A DNA stretch of 64,000 nucleotides from Phycicoccus avicenniae (GTDB lineage Bacteria; Actinomycetota; Actinomycetes; Actinomycetales; Dermatophilaceae): NCBI RefSeq assembly GCF_018139485.1, contig NZ_JAGSNF010000001.1, positions 186,001 through 250,000 of the forward strand, in the 5' to 3' direction. Both the position numbers and the translations under genes were made by a program. This document shows, piece after piece, positions 26,073 through 34,425 of this stretch; positions within the stretch are counted from its first letter, which is position 1; every line of letters begins with the position of its first letter. The notes below the pieces were generated by a model, which had not been told where the DNA came from, did no database searches, and was given only the letters and a program-made list of their open reading frames with translations.

Positions 26073-26528
26073 ATGACCGACACCGACGCCATCCGTTCCG
26101 AGGCCCAGCAGACCTTCCGGGACCACCTCACCTTCCTGTCCTCCGGCCGCATCCGCGAGTGGGTCGCGCTCTTCGAGCAGGACGGGGTCCTCGAGTTCCC
26201 CTACGGCCCGCAGGGGTTCCCCAGCCGAGTGGAGGGCCACGACGGGCTCTACGAGTACATGAAGAACTTCCCGGAGTCCTTCGAGGTCGTCTTCGAGGGT
26301 CTCGTCTTCCACGAGACCGTGGACCCGACGCTCGTCGTCGCGGAGTTCCGGAGCAAGGGGACGGCGAAGGCCACGGGCAAGCCCTACGACCAGACGTACA
26401 TCTCGGTGGTTCGCACCCGCGAGGGAAAGATCACCAGCTACGTGGACTTCTGGAACCCGCTCGTCGCCATGGAGTCCCTGACCGCCGACGGGGGCGAGTC
26501 GGGCCTGGTCGGGGCGTTCTCGCACTGA
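26073..26528 (+). CDS. SnoaL/NTF2-like protein
   Basis: 151 residues. ATG 26073 with AGGAGG seven bases upstream. The N-terminal helices and the segment IREWVALFEQDGVLEFPYGP, then a GLVFHETVDPTLVVAEFRSK strand pair and YISVVRTREGKITSYVDFWN, give the cone-shaped NTF2/SnoaL fold. Members include polyketide cyclases, ketosteroid isomerase and limonene-epoxide hydrolase; the active residues here are not diagnostic. A clear TetR-type operator covers the promoter and a TetR gene lies 75 bp downstream after a terminator, so expression is probably induced by the substrate. Confidence 0.85.
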   Translation: MTDTDAIRSEAQQTFRDHLTFLSSGRIREWVALFEQDGVLEFPYGPQGFPSRVEGHDGLYEYMKNFPESFEVVFEGLVFHETVDPTLVVAEFRSKGTAKATGKPYDQTYISVVRTREGKITSYVDFWNPLVAMESLTADGGESGLVGAFSH

Positions 26529-26545
26529 CCTGTCCGACCGCTCAT

Positions 26546-26576
26546 GGCGGGGGTGCCTTCCGGAGGCACCCCCGCC
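26546..26576 (+). terminator. Rho-independent-like terminator hairpin
   Basis: Perfect 12-bp stem GGCGGGGGTGCC / GGCACCCCCGCC with a 7-base loop, 17 bp after the SnoaL-like gene stop. No T-tract, as is common in high-GC actinomycetes. An ATG at 26544 abutting the stem is therefore not used to start the next gene. Confidence 0.8.
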
Positions 26577-26603
26577 TCCGTCGTCTCGTGGTTGGCTGGT
26601 TCC

Positions 26604-27140
26604 ATGCCCGTCCCCGGTGACTCCAGCAAGAGCGACGCACGGCGGAACGCCGTCGTCGCCAGCGCCGTCCGACAGTTCGCCGCCCGCGGCTTCTACGGGA
26701 CGAGCACCGGGCAGGTGGCCGCGGGGGCCGGAATCTCACAGCCGTACGTCTACCGACTGTTCCGTGACAAGACCGCTCTCTTCGTCGCCGCGGTCGACCA
26801 CGTCTCCAACGTCCTCGCACGCGCCTGGGAGCAGGCCGGACAGCGCGCCGACGGGAACCCTCTCGACGTCGCACGCCTTCTCGCCTCCTACGGCGCGGTC
26901 GTGGAGGACCCGAGGACCGTGCGGTTCCTCATGCACGCCAACTGCGCCGTCGACGAGCCCGACATCGCCGAGGCGCTACGACGGTGCTACGCGAAGCAGG
27001 TCGACACGCTGACGGCGCTCGGGTTGACTCCGGAGGAGATGCGTGAGGTCCTCGGAGCCGGCCTGCTCGCCAACGTCGTCGTGGGCCTCGGCCTCGCCCA
27101 CTCCGACGCGGAGTGGGCGAAGGCCATGTCCGGCCGCTGA
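26604..27140 (+). CDS. TetR/AcrR family transcriptional regulator
   Basis: 178 residues from ATG 26604 (MPVPGDSSKSD), because the earlier in-frame ATG at 26544 adjoins the terminator stem. Helix-turn-helix TGQVAAGAGISQPYVYRLFR (about 34-53) is followed by KTALFVAAVDHV and an all-helical ligand domain of about 120 residues. The ribosome binding site is weak (GGTTGG). Lying 75 bp after the SnoaL-like gene with a 22-bp palindrome at that gene's promoter, it is most simply its repressor. Confidence 0.8.
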   Translation: MPVPGDSSKSDARRNAVVASAVRQFAARGFYGTSTGQVAAGAGISQPYVYRLFRDKTALFVAAVDHVSNVLARAWEQAGQRADGNPLDVARLLASYGAVVEDPRTVRFLMHANCAVDEPDIAEALRRCYAKQVDTLTALGLTPEEMREVLGAGLLANVVVGLGLAHSDAEWAKAMSGR

Positions 27141-27166
27141 CGCCAGTGTCGTTCGGTCACGCGCCG

Positions 27167-27835
27167 TCAGGAAGCGGCGAGGTCGGCGAGCCCCCCGGTG
27201 GCGAGCGACGCCGCGACGCCCGCCGCCCGACGAGAGGCGGTCTCGTGCCCGAGCCGGAGCGCGCGCGCGCCCATCTCGACGAGATCCTCCATGCCGGGGG
27301 TCGTCGCCGCCAGCGTGTACTCCACGGTGACGAACTCGACGTCCATGCGCAGCATGCCCTCGAAGACCGTCCGCAGGTACGGCCTCAGGTGGTCCCAGCC
27401 CTCTCGGGGGGCCCCGGGTCCGTACCCGCCTCCGAAGGTGGTGATGACCGTCATCGGGGTGCCGGCAGTGGGCGGCGGCTCGCCGTGGAACCGGAGCGTG
27501 CGGCCGAGGAGGATGACGTGGTCGATCCACGCCTTGAGTACCGAGGGGATCCCCAGGTTGTACATGGGTGTCGAGATGACGACGGCGTCGGCGCGGACGA
27601 GCTCGTCGACGAGCGAGTCCTGGAAGCGGGCCGCGTCCGTCTCCACGACCTGACCGGTCGAGCGAGGCACGACCTCGGCGGGCAGGTGGGGGACGGCCGA
27701 CTCGGCAAGGTCGCGGGTGGTCACCTCTGCGTGCGGGGTCCGCTCGCGCCACGTCCTCTCGAAGGTGTCGGTCACCGTGCGCGAGACGGAGTCGGTGCCT
27801 CGCGCGGAGACGTCGAGGCGAAGGAGCTCGGTCAT
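27167..27835 (-). CDS. FMN-dependent NADH-azoreductase-like (flavodoxin-fold quinone reductase)
   Basis: 222 residues. ATG 27835 with GGAAAG about eight bases upstream; the GTG at 27844 is rejected because that site would overlap it. LRLDVSARG at the start and ISTPMYNLGIPSVLKAWIDH (about 90-109) are the FMN-binding blocks of AzoR-type enzymes, and ITTFGGGYG supplies the third flavin loop. AzoR enzymes reduce quinones and azo compounds in two-electron steps and protect against electrophile stress. It is divergent from an HxlR regulator, the standard arrangement for quinone- or aldehyde-induced azoreductases (compare YodB/AzoR in Bacillus). Confidence 0.85.
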   Translation of the reverse strand: MTELLRLDVSARGTDSVSRTVTDTFERTWRERTPHAEVTTRDLAESAVPHLPAEVVPRSTGQVVETDAARFQDSLVDELVRADAVVISTPMYNLGIPSVLKAWIDHVILLGRTLRFHGEPPPTAGTPMTVITTFGGGYGPGAPREGWDHLRPYLRTVFEGMLRMDVEFVTVEYTLAATTPGMEDLVEMGARALRLGHETASRRAAGVAASLATGGLADLAAS

Positions 27836-27851
27836 GGTGGTCACTTTCCGT

Positions 27852-27882
27852 GTGGTTGGTTACTTGTTGTGCGTAGAACCAC
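27852..27882. promoter_or_regulatory. HxlR-type operator between azoreductase and its regulator
   Basis: GTGGTT (27852-27857) and AACCAC (27877-27882) form an inverted repeat flanking a TACTTG...GTAG core, reminiscent of the TACT-N7-AGTA sites of YodB/HypR-like regulators. It lies in the shared 86-bp divergent promoter region. Confidence 0.45.
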
Positions 27883-27921
27883 TTTCTGTCACTCTGATGA
27901 CCTGCACAAGGAGGCACTTTC

Positions 27922-28305
27922 ATGTCAGCAAGGCACACCCCGGTACGTCTCGCCGATGTCCAGGACGAGGACTGCCCGACGCGCGAGGTGCTCGACCGGG
28001 TGGGAGACAAGTGGAGCGTGCTCGTCATCGTCCTGCTCGGCGAGCGGACGCACCGCTTCAGCGAGCTGCACCGCGCGATCGACGGCATCAGCCAGCGCAT
28101 GCTCACCCTGACGGTCCGCGCCCTCGAGCGCGACGGGCTCGTGAGCAGGACGGTCCACGCGAGCGTCCCCCCGCGGGTCGACTACCGGCTCACCGACCTC
28201 GGACGGTCGTTGCTGGCGCCGCTGGAGGCACTGAACGCGTGGGCCGTCGAGCACCGGGGTGACATCCAGGCCGCCCGTGACGAGCACGACCGTCGCTCCG
28301 GCTGA
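27922..28305 (+). CDS. HxlR family transcriptional regulator
   Basis: 127 residues. ATG 27922 with AAGGAGG upstream. The sequence CPTREVLDRVGDKWSVLVIV carries the conserved N-terminal cysteine (Cys19) that acts as the electrophile sensor in HxlR proteins. It is followed by the winged helix RFSELHRAIDGISQRMLTLT and an RVDYRLTDLGRSL wing. Cys oxidation or alkylation would release DNA and derepress the divergent azoreductase. Length and layout are normal for the family. Confidence 0.9.
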   Translation: MSARHTPVRLADVQDEDCPTREVLDRVGDKWSVLVIVLLGERTHRFSELHRAIDGISQRMLTLTVRALERDGLVSRTVHASVPPRVDYRLTDLGRSLLAPLEALNAWAVEHRGDIQAARDEHDRRSG

Positions 28306-28368
28306 CGACGATCGCGGGCCGGCAGGCAGCGGCCGGGCGGCCGTGGGGTCGTTGTGGGCGAGGACGGG

Positions 28369-28400
28369 TTTGACGTGGCCGCAGCGGCCACCTGTGCGAT
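28369..28400 (+). promoter_or_regulatory. Repeated MerR-type promoter, site B
   Basis: -35 TTGACG (28370-28375), 19-bp spacer, -10 TGCGAT (28395-28400). Spacer dyad TGGCCG-CAG-CGGCCA (28376-28390) is perfect. It faces the lipoprotein hydrolase gene whose GTG lies 36 bp after the -10 with its own TAGGAG. Confidence 0.75.
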
Positions 28401-28435
28401 GGGGGTCCGTCCATCCTCACTAGGAGCCTGCCATC

Positions 28436-30013
28436 GTGTCCCGCTCGTCCGCCGTCACCTCGGCCGTCATCGTCCTCACCGTCGCGCTCGCCACCGGGTG
28501 CTCCTCACCGCCAGGCGCGCGAGGAGCCGCCGGATCCGTGGAGTCCGGATCCACGGACGCCGCCGACACCTCGGAGCTCGAGGAGTTCTACGAGCAGGAG
28601 CTCGCGTTCGGCCCCTGTACCGACTACGCGACGACCGAGGCCGACGCGAAGCTCTTCGGCGAGACGCCGGTGGAGTGCGCGGACCTCACCGTCCCCCTCG
28701 ACTACGACGACCCGGCGGGGCGGTCCATCGAGGTGGCGGTTGCCCGGGCCGAGGCCACCGGTGAGCGGACGGGCTCCCTTGTGGTCAACCCCGGAGGCCC
28801 GGCCTCTCCGGGGACCTCGTTCGCTGCCACGATCACGAAGCTCCCGGGCTACGCGCGCATCGGGAAGAACTTCGACATCGTCGGCTTCGACATGCGAGGG
28901 ACCGGGGCGTCCCAGCCGACCGTGGACTGCCTGAGCGACGAGGAGCGCGACGACGCCGCGCTCGTCGCGACCTGGTTCTTCGGTGGAGAGACATGGGAGG
29001 AGGGGGAGCCGGCCCGCGTGGCGGAGCAGTGCGCCGAGGGCTCCGGTGGGGCCGATGTCATCAGCCATCTGGGCACTCGGGACACCGTCCAGGACATGGA
29101 CGTCCTGCGGGCGGTGCTCGGGGACGACCAGCTGAACTTCCTCGGCGCCAGCTACGGCACGCGTCTGGGTGCCGTGTACGCGGATACCTTCCCCGAGCGC
29201 GTGCGGAGCATGGTGCTCGACGGCGGCATCGACCCGTCGCTCGGTATCGAGGAGCGGCTCGTGCAGCAGTTCGCCGGCTTCCAGTCGGCCTTCGACGCCA
29301 TGGCGGAAGCGTGCGCCGAGGCCGAGACGTGCCCGCTCGGCACCGACCCGGCCCAGGCATCGAGCCGGTTCCAGGATCTCGTGCGACCCCTCATCGCCTC
29401 GCCCGCCGCGACGGCCGGTGATCGCACCCTGTCCTACCGCGATGCCGTCGAGGCCATGCTCTTCGGCCTCTACTCACCCGAGAACTGGGAGTTCCTGATC
29501 GACGGCCTGACGGAGGTCGAGAAGGGGCGCGGCGACTCGCTCCTGGCGGTGCGTGACGTCGCCCACCAGCGCCAGAGCGACGGGAGCTACAGCCCCTTCC
29601 TCGAGGCGGCCTTCGCCACCCACTGCAACGACAAGGAACGCCAGAGCGCGCAGGAGGAGACGGCGATGCGGGCGCGGATGCTCGAGGCCGCGCCGTTCAT
29701 GGACGACGGCCGCGACCTCACCGCACGGGACTCGTGCGAGGGCTGGCCGGCCGAGCCGAGCCTCGACTACCCGTACCTCGACGATGTCGGCGATCTCCCT
29801 CGGACGCTCGTCGTCTCGGTCACCGGTGACCCCTCCGCGCCGTACGAGGGCAGCACGGCGCTCGCCGAGGCCCTCGGGGCGGACCATCTGACCGTCGAGG
29901 GGGTCCAGCACGGGGCCGTGTACGTCGCGGGCAACACGTGCGTCGACGACGCCGTCAACGACTACCTCCTCGACCTCACGCCGCTACCCGACGGACTCGA
30001 CTGCACGTTGTGA
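28436..30013 (+). CDS. TAP-like alpha/beta hydrolase, lipoprotein
   Basis: 525 residues. GTG 28436 with TAGGAG upstream. The N-terminus is a lipoprotein signal with lipobox LATGC (Cys22), so the enzyme is exported and anchored outside the membrane. Core: LVVNPGGPASPGTS (oxyanion loop), nucleophile elbow GASYGT with Ser about 239, and a C-terminal TAP-like domain ending VEGVQHGAVY with the catalytic His. This matches tripeptidyl aminopeptidase/SlpD-E-type proteins of Streptomyces. The family includes proline-type aminopeptidases and proteins of unproven substrate. It is preceded by promoter B and followed by a terminator. A second, non-lipoprotein relative at 32,585 also has the repeated promoter. 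Confidence 0.85.
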   Translation: MSRSSAVTSAVIVLTVALATGCSSPPGARGAAGSVESGSTDAADTSELEEFYEQELAFGPCTDYATTEADAKLFGETPVECADLTVPLDYDDPAGRSIEVAVARAEATGERTGSLVVNPGGPASPGTSFAATITKLPGYARIGKNFDIVGFDMRGTGASQPTVDCLSDEERDDAALVATWFFGGETWEEGEPARVAEQCAEGSGGADVISHLGTRDTVQDMDVLRAVLGDDQLNFLGASYGTRLGAVYADTFPERVRSMVLDGGIDPSLGIEERLVQQFAGFQSAFDAMAEACAEAETCPLGTDPAQASSRFQDLVRPLIASPAATAGDRTLSYRDAVEAMLFGLYSPENWEFLIDGLTEVEKGRGDSLLAVRDVAHQRQSDGSYSPFLEAAFATHCNDKERQSAQEETAMRARMLEAAPFMDDGRDLTARDSCEGWPAEPSLDYPYLDDVGDLPRTLVVSVTGDPSAPYEGSTALAEALGADHLTVEGVQHGAVYVAGNTCVDDAVNDYLLDLTPLPDGLDCTL

Positions 30014-30022
30014 CGACAAGGA

Positions 30023-30053
30023 GGGGGCGCCGATCGGCACGATCGGCGCCCCC
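30023..30053 (+). terminator. Terminator hairpin after the lipoprotein hydrolase
   Basis: Perfect 13-bp stem GGGGGCGCCGATC / GATCGGCGCCCCC with a 5-base loop, starting 10 bp after the stop codon. It separates this gene from promoter G. Confidence 0.85.
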
Positions 30054-30075
30054 GGTCGTCGGGGGCGCTCCCGTC

Positions 30076-30107
30076 CTTGACCTGGCCCTAGGGTCCAGGT
30101 GTCGGCT
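30076..30107 (+). promoter_or_regulatory. Repeated MerR-type promoter, site G
   Basis: -35 TTGACC (30077-30082), 19-bp spacer, -10 TCGGCT (30102-30107). Dyad TGGCCC-TAG-GGTCCA (30083-30097) extends outward to CCTGG/CCAGG. The epoxide hydrolase ATG at 30114 is six bases past the -10, implying a leaderless transcript. Confidence 0.75.
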
Positions 30108-30113
30108 GGACGG

Positions 30114-31091
30114 ATGAAGCACTCCAGCCGACAAGTCGTCGTCGACGGCCACGAGATCCACGTCGTCGAGCAGGGTGAGGGACCGGTCGTCCTCTTCTGC
30201 CACGGCTTCCCCGACACGGCCGAGACCTGGCGCCGTCAGATGCAGGCCGTCGCGGACGCGGGGTTCCGGGCGATAGCCCTCGACATGCGCGGCTTCGGCC
30301 GCAGCCACGCCCCCCGTGACGTCAGCCAGTACACCTCGCTCATGGTGGCCGGTGACCTCGTCGGCCTCCTCGACGTCGTCGGCGCCCGAACTGCCGTCCT
30401 CGTCGGTCACGACTGGGGAGCCGACTACGTGCAACGCACCGCCCTCCTCCGTCCCGACCGGGTCCGTGCGGTGGTGAGTCTCAGCATCCCGTTCGCACCG
30501 CGCGGCGAACTCAGCCTGCGCGACGACCTCGAGGCCCGCGGCCTCGGAGACCGGTACTACGCCCACGCGATGGCCCGACCCGGCGGCGGAGCAGACTTCG
30601 AGCCTGCGTCGCGCTCGGTCCCCAGCGTGCTCCACTGGCTGTCCGCGAGCCCTCCTCCAGACGAGCGATGGGACCCGGTCGACCCCCGCAAGCACCTGCT
30701 CCGGGAGAGCCCGGTAGCGGTCCCGCCGTGGGCCGACGCCGACTACGTCGCGCACACCATTCGCGAGTTCGAGCGAACCGGGTTCGACACGGGCCTCAAC
30801 TACTACCGCGCAGTCCAGGCGAGCTTCGACCTGACCCCAGCGCTCAAGGGCGCCGTCATCCGCCAGCCCTCGCTCTACATCTGGGGCAAGGCCGACGGAC
30901 TGTGCCAGTTCTTCCACCCGGGGGGCGCCTCGCTGGCGACCCTGCGTGAAACACAGCCCGGCCTGCGGGGACAAGTGGCGGTGGACACCGCCGGGCACTG
31001 GGTGCAGCACGAAGCGGCCGAGGTCGTGAACCGGGAGCTCGTCGCCTTCCTCACCGCGTTGGACCCGATCGACCAGGAGGCCGCAGCGTGA
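30114..31091 (+). CDS. Epoxide hydrolase-like alpha/beta hydrolase
   Basis: 325 residues. ATG 30114 is chosen because it falls where transcription from promoter G should begin. HGFP at 30-33, DMRGFGRS at 57-64, and VGHDWGA with the nucleophile Asp100 are the hallmarks of epoxide hydrolases and haloalkane dehalogenases; HGFP and HDWG favour an epoxide hydrolase. The C-terminal DTAGHWVQHE carries the catalytic His. A lid domain lies at about 135-225. No signal peptide, so it is cytoplasmic. Its stop overlaps the GTG of the ankyrin gene by four bases. Confidence 0.85.
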   Translation: MKHSSRQVVVDGHEIHVVEQGEGPVVLFCHGFPDTAETWRRQMQAVADAGFRAIALDMRGFGRSHAPRDVSQYTSLMVAGDLVGLLDVVGARTAVLVGHDWGADYVQRTALLRPDRVRAVVSLSIPFAPRGELSLRDDLEARGLGDRYYAHAMARPGGGADFEPASRSVPSVLHWLSASPPPDERWDPVDPRKHLLRESPVAVPPWADADYVAHTIREFERTGFDTGLNYYRAVQASFDLTPALKGAVIRQPSLYIWGKADGLCQFFHPGGASLATLRETQPGLRGQVAVDTAGHWVQHEAAEVVNRELVAFLTALDPIDQEAAA

Positions 31092-32086
31092 ACCTCGTCC
31101 GGGCCGTCACCGAGGAGTGCTCCACCGTCGTCGTCGCGCGGATCGGCGAGCACGACGACGTGGACGAACGTGACTCCCGTGGTCTCACCGCCCTCCTGGT
31201 CGCGGCCGGCCGCGGGCGAGTGGACATCGTCCAGGCCCTAGTGACGGCGGGCGCGGACGTCCACGCCGTGGACCCGGCCATGGGAGCGACGGCACTCCAC
31301 AAGGCCGCCCAGTCGGGCAGCACGGAGGCCATCGACCTCCTCGTCGCGGCGGGCGCGTTCCTGGACCAGCAGTCACCGGTGCTGGGGCACACCCCGCTCA
31401 TGGACGCGGTCTCGTACGGACACGACGACGCCGTCGCGGTCCTGCTGGGGCACGGTGCGCGGACCTCGCCCCGCAACGGGTTCGGACAGACGGCGCTGGA
31501 GATCGCCCAGGCGGACCGGTCGACGGACATCGCCACGCTCGTCGAGGCGCGCATCCTCGACGACGCCGCACGTGTCGTCGGGCACCGTCTCGCCGCGGCC
31601 GCGAAGACCGGCGACGTGCAAGAGGCGGAGCGGCAGCTCGCCGCGGGGGCGGTCGTCGACGAGCGCATGCCCACGACGGGAACCCCGGACGACGACTACA
31701 CCCCCTTGGGGCTCGCAGCACGCGAGGGGCATGTCGCGATGGTCCGGCTGCTCGTCCGCGCGGGAGCCGACGGTCGTGCCAGGAACGGCCTCATGGGTGG
31801 CACTGCCCTGCACGAGGCGGCGTACTGGGGCCACCCTGCGGTCATCCACGAGCTGACGAACGGGACCGCGGACGTCGAGATCGAGGCGCGTGGTGCGTAC
31901 AACGGCTACACGGCGCTGCACGACGCGGTCTGGCGCGGCCACCGTGATGCGGTTCGAGCCCTCGTCGCGGCGGGAGCGGACCCAGGCGCCGAGGGGCACT
32001 CCGGCATGACGCCGTCCGCCCTGTCCGCCACGCACGGGTACTCCGACATCGCGACGTGGCTCGCGGGGGAGGGGTCGGTGAGGTGA
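31088..32086 (+). CDS. Ankyrin-repeat protein
   Basis: 332 residues. GTG 31088 overlaps the epoxide hydrolase stop (GTGA). At least seven ankyrin units of about 33 residues are visible, with typical starts such as DSRGLTALLVAAGRGRVDIV, GATALHKAAQSGSTEAIDLL, GHTPLMDAVSYGHDDAVAVL, YTPLGLAAREGHVAMVRLL and YTALHDAVWRGHRDAVRAL. No catalytic or membrane segment is present. Ankyrin repeats bind partner proteins; coupling to an epoxide hydrolase and a small membrane protein suggests an adaptor in this unit. Confidence 0.85.
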   Translation: MNLVRAVTEECSTVVVARIGEHDDVDERDSRGLTALLVAAGRGRVDIVQALVTAGADVHAVDPAMGATALHKAAQSGSTEAIDLLVAAGAFLDQQSPVLGHTPLMDAVSYGHDDAVAVLLGHGARTSPRNGFGQTALEIAQADRSTDIATLVEARILDDAARVVGHRLAAAAKTGDVQEAERQLAAGAVVDERMPTTGTPDDDYTPLGLAAREGHVAMVRLLVRAGADGRARNGLMGGTALHEAAYWGHPAVIHELTNGTADVEIEARGAYNGYTALHDAVWRGHRDAVRALVAAGADPGAEGHSGMTPSALSATHGYSDIATWLAGEGSVR

Positions 32087-32508
32087 CGGTGCTGCTCAGG
32101 ACCGCGGCCCTCGTCGCGCTCGTGGCGTTCGTGGGGTTCGGCTGGTCGTCACTGGCCGGCTCCGACGGAGACGCGGACATCGGGGCGGGACTGGGGGCGT
32201 TCCTGGCGCTCGGCCTCGCCTCCTTCGGCTGGGCGACGCGCGATGCCCGGACGGCGCCACGGCCGACCGGGGTCGTCGTGCGCTGGCTCCTCGTCGGCGT
32301 GGTCGTCGGCGTCGTGGCGTCGGTGCTGCCCCAGCTTCGGACGAGCGGCCTGGCTCTCGCGACGTACGTCGACGACCTCCGGTCGGTGGGGGTGCTCGGT
32401 GTCGTCCTCGTCGTGGTGCCCGCGCTCGCGGCGGTCCCCGCCGGTCGCGTGCTCCGGCGCCGGGCCCGCGGCGTGGTGGACCAGGACACCGCTCCGCCAC
32501 CCCGGTGA
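32083..32508 (+). CDS. Small four-helix membrane protein
   Basis: 141 residues. GTG 32083 overlaps the ankyrin stop (GTGA). Four hydrophobic segments lie at about 8-22, 33-52, 66-82 and 101-122, with a short charged C-terminus. I do not recognise the family. It is the third gene of the epoxide hydrolase/ankyrin unit and follows promoter G. Confidence 0.7.
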   Translation: MTVLLRTAALVALVAFVGFGWSSLAGSDGDADIGAGLGAFLALGLASFGWATRDARTAPRPTGVVVRWLLVGVVVGVVASVLPQLRTSGLALATYVDDLRSVGVLGVVLVVVPALAAVPAGRVLRRRARGVVDQDTAPPPR

Positions 32509-32546
32509 AGCTTTGCGCATGTGACGTGCGGCACAGTGAGAACAGG

Positions 32547-32578
32547 CTTGAGGTGGCCGCAGCGGCCAGGTGTGGGCT
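32547..32578 (+). promoter_or_regulatory. Repeated MerR-type promoter, site C
   Basis: -35 TTGAGG (32548-32553), 19-bp spacer, -10 TGGGCT (32573-32578). Dyad TGGCCG-CAG-CGGCCA (32554-32568) is identical to that of site B. The hydrolase ATG at 32585 is six bases after the -10, implying a leaderless transcript. Confidence 0.75.
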
Positions 32579-32584
32579 ACTCGC

Positions 32585-34270
32585 ATGCGCATCCTTGCCA
32601 GCCCACCCTCAGTCCGTGTCGGTGCCGTCGCAGTCGTCACCGCCCTCCTGGGCGTCGGCGCCGTCGGCGCGCAGGCCGCACCCGCCCCCACCGCTGCGCC
32701 GACAGGCGCGCCGCAGGTGCAGGCCCCCGTCCCCGACATCGCGTGGAGCACCTGCGTCGGTGAGGGGCTGGAGGCCTTCGACTGCGCCAGCGTCCAGGTC
32801 CCGACGGACTACGACGAGCCGCGCGGCGACACCACGACGATCGCGCTGACCCGGCTGCAAGCGACCGACCCCGACGGGCGCGTCGGCAGCCTGTTCCTGA
32901 ACTTCGGCGGCCCGGGCATCGCCGGGGTCGGCCTGATGCACACGCTCGGTGAGACGTTCCTCGACCCGAAGGTCCACGCCAAGTTCGACGTCATCGGGTT
33001 CGACCCCCGCGGCGTGGGGCTCTCCAACCCGGTGACCTGCTTCCCGAACGAGGCCGCCGAGAAGGCGAACTTCGCCGACACCCCGGCGTTCCCGACCACG
33101 CGCCGGGAGGTGCCGGGGTACCTCGTGGACTACGGGACGGCCATGGTCGGCTGCAAGCTCCTCTCCGGGGACAGGTTCGAGCACGCGTCGTCGGCGAACG
33201 TCGCCCGCGACATGGACCTCCTGCGTCAGGCGGTCGGTGACGAGCGCCTGAACTACCTCGGGTACTCCTACGGCTCCATCATCGGCGCCACCTACGGCAA
33301 GCTCTTCCCCGAGCGGGTGCGGGCCCTGGCGATCGACGGCACGTGGGACCCGCCGCGCTGGTCCGGCGGTCAGGGGTCCCTCGGGGTCCGCCTCGGGACG
33401 GGCCCCGCCGCCGAGGAGGCGTTCGAGCAGTTCCTCGCGCTGTGCGACGAGGCCGGACCCGACGCGTGCCCCCTCGCGGCGCTCGGCGACCCGGCGCAGG
33501 TCGCCGAAGACGTCTTCCGTCAGCTGCAGGAGGAACCGGCCGAGTTCCCGGGACCCGACGGCACCACGGTCGAGTTCGGCTATGACGACCTCGTGGCCGC
33601 CACCTTCAGCTCTCTCTACGCCACGTCCGGGTGGACCGATCTCGCAGAGTCGTTCGCCCAGCTGGACGCCATGGACGACCCGGCGGCGGCGCAGCGGGAC
33701 GGCAGCGACCGAAAGCGCGCCGGTACGTCACTCGGTGACCTGCTGCGTCGGCTCGGGGTCATCGAGGACTACGCCACGGGCATCGGTCCGCAGACGGCGA
33801 GCCTGTGTGTCGACGGGAAGCATCCGCTGAATGCCTGGGACTACCCACGGCAGGCGGACAAGGCCGACGAGGTGACCCCTCACTTCGGACGCTACCGCGC
33901 CTGGGTCGGCATCCAGTGCGAGTTCGTCCAGTTCCGTGACGACGACGCCTACAAGGGGCCCTGGCAGCAGGAGATCGACTCGCCCGTGCTCGTCATCGGC
34001 ACGCGGTACGACCCCGCGACCCCGTACGCCCAGACCCAGCCCTACGCCGACCGGTTCCCGGACGGCCGGGTGCTCACCGTCGAGGGGTACGGGCACACCA
34101 CGCTCGGGGTGTCCACCTGCGCAGACGCAGCCATCGCCCGGTATCTCCTCGATCTCGAGGCGACCGACGGGGCCACGTGCGGCCAGGACGTGCCGCCGTT
34201 CCAGGCGACCGACCCGGGGTCGAAGGAGGCGGGTCGGCTCATGCTGGCACCGGGCGGCTCTCGGGCCTGA
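32585..34270 (+). CDS. TAP-like alpha/beta hydrolase, secreted
   Basis: 561 residues. ATG 32585 (MRILASPPSV), at the expected transcription start of promoter C. A Sec-type signal peptide ends near AQAAPAP (about residue 32), without a lipobox cysteine. FLNFGGPGIAG is the oxyanion loop, GYSYGS holds nucleophile Ser228, and the TAP-like C-terminal domain ends VEGYGHTTLG with the catalytic His. It belongs to the same family as the gene at 28,436 but is distinct in sequence and secretion signal. Both are controlled by the same promoter type, which suggests a shared extracellular role. Confidence 0.85.
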   Translation: MRILASPPSVRVGAVAVVTALLGVGAVGAQAAPAPTAAPTGAPQVQAPVPDIAWSTCVGEGLEAFDCASVQVPTDYDEPRGDTTTIALTRLQATDPDGRVGSLFLNFGGPGIAGVGLMHTLGETFLDPKVHAKFDVIGFDPRGVGLSNPVTCFPNEAAEKANFADTPAFPTTRREVPGYLVDYGTAMVGCKLLSGDRFEHASSANVARDMDLLRQAVGDERLNYLGYSYGSIIGATYGKLFPERVRALAIDGTWDPPRWSGGQGSLGVRLGTGPAAEEAFEQFLALCDEAGPDACPLAALGDPAQVAEDVFRQLQEEPAEFPGPDGTTVEFGYDDLVAATFSSLYATSGWTDLAESFAQLDAMDDPAAAQRDGSDRKRAGTSLGDLLRRLGVIEDYATGIGPQTASLCVDGKHPLNAWDYPRQADKADEVTPHFGRYRAWVGIQCEFVQFRDDDAYKGPWQQEIDSPVLVIGTRYDPATPYAQTQPYADRFPDGRVLTVEGYGHTTLGVSTCADAAIARYLLDLEATDGATCGQDVPPFQATDPGSKEAGRLMLAPGGSRA

Positions 34271-34425
34271 CCGCCCTCTGTCCGGCCCGCTGGTTCCTGC
34301 CCTGACGCGGCCAGGGCCGGCGGGCCGGCGCGTTGTTGTCACGACCAAGCGGGCAGCACGGTCGGCCCGGTGTGCGCTGCCGGTGGAGTCGGAAGCCCGT
34401 CTGGGTCGGTGGCGTTGGACGGGTC

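Noticed and set aside
26544-26603. Earlier start for the TetR gene
   Set aside because: It adjoins and includes the stem of the terminator hairpin.
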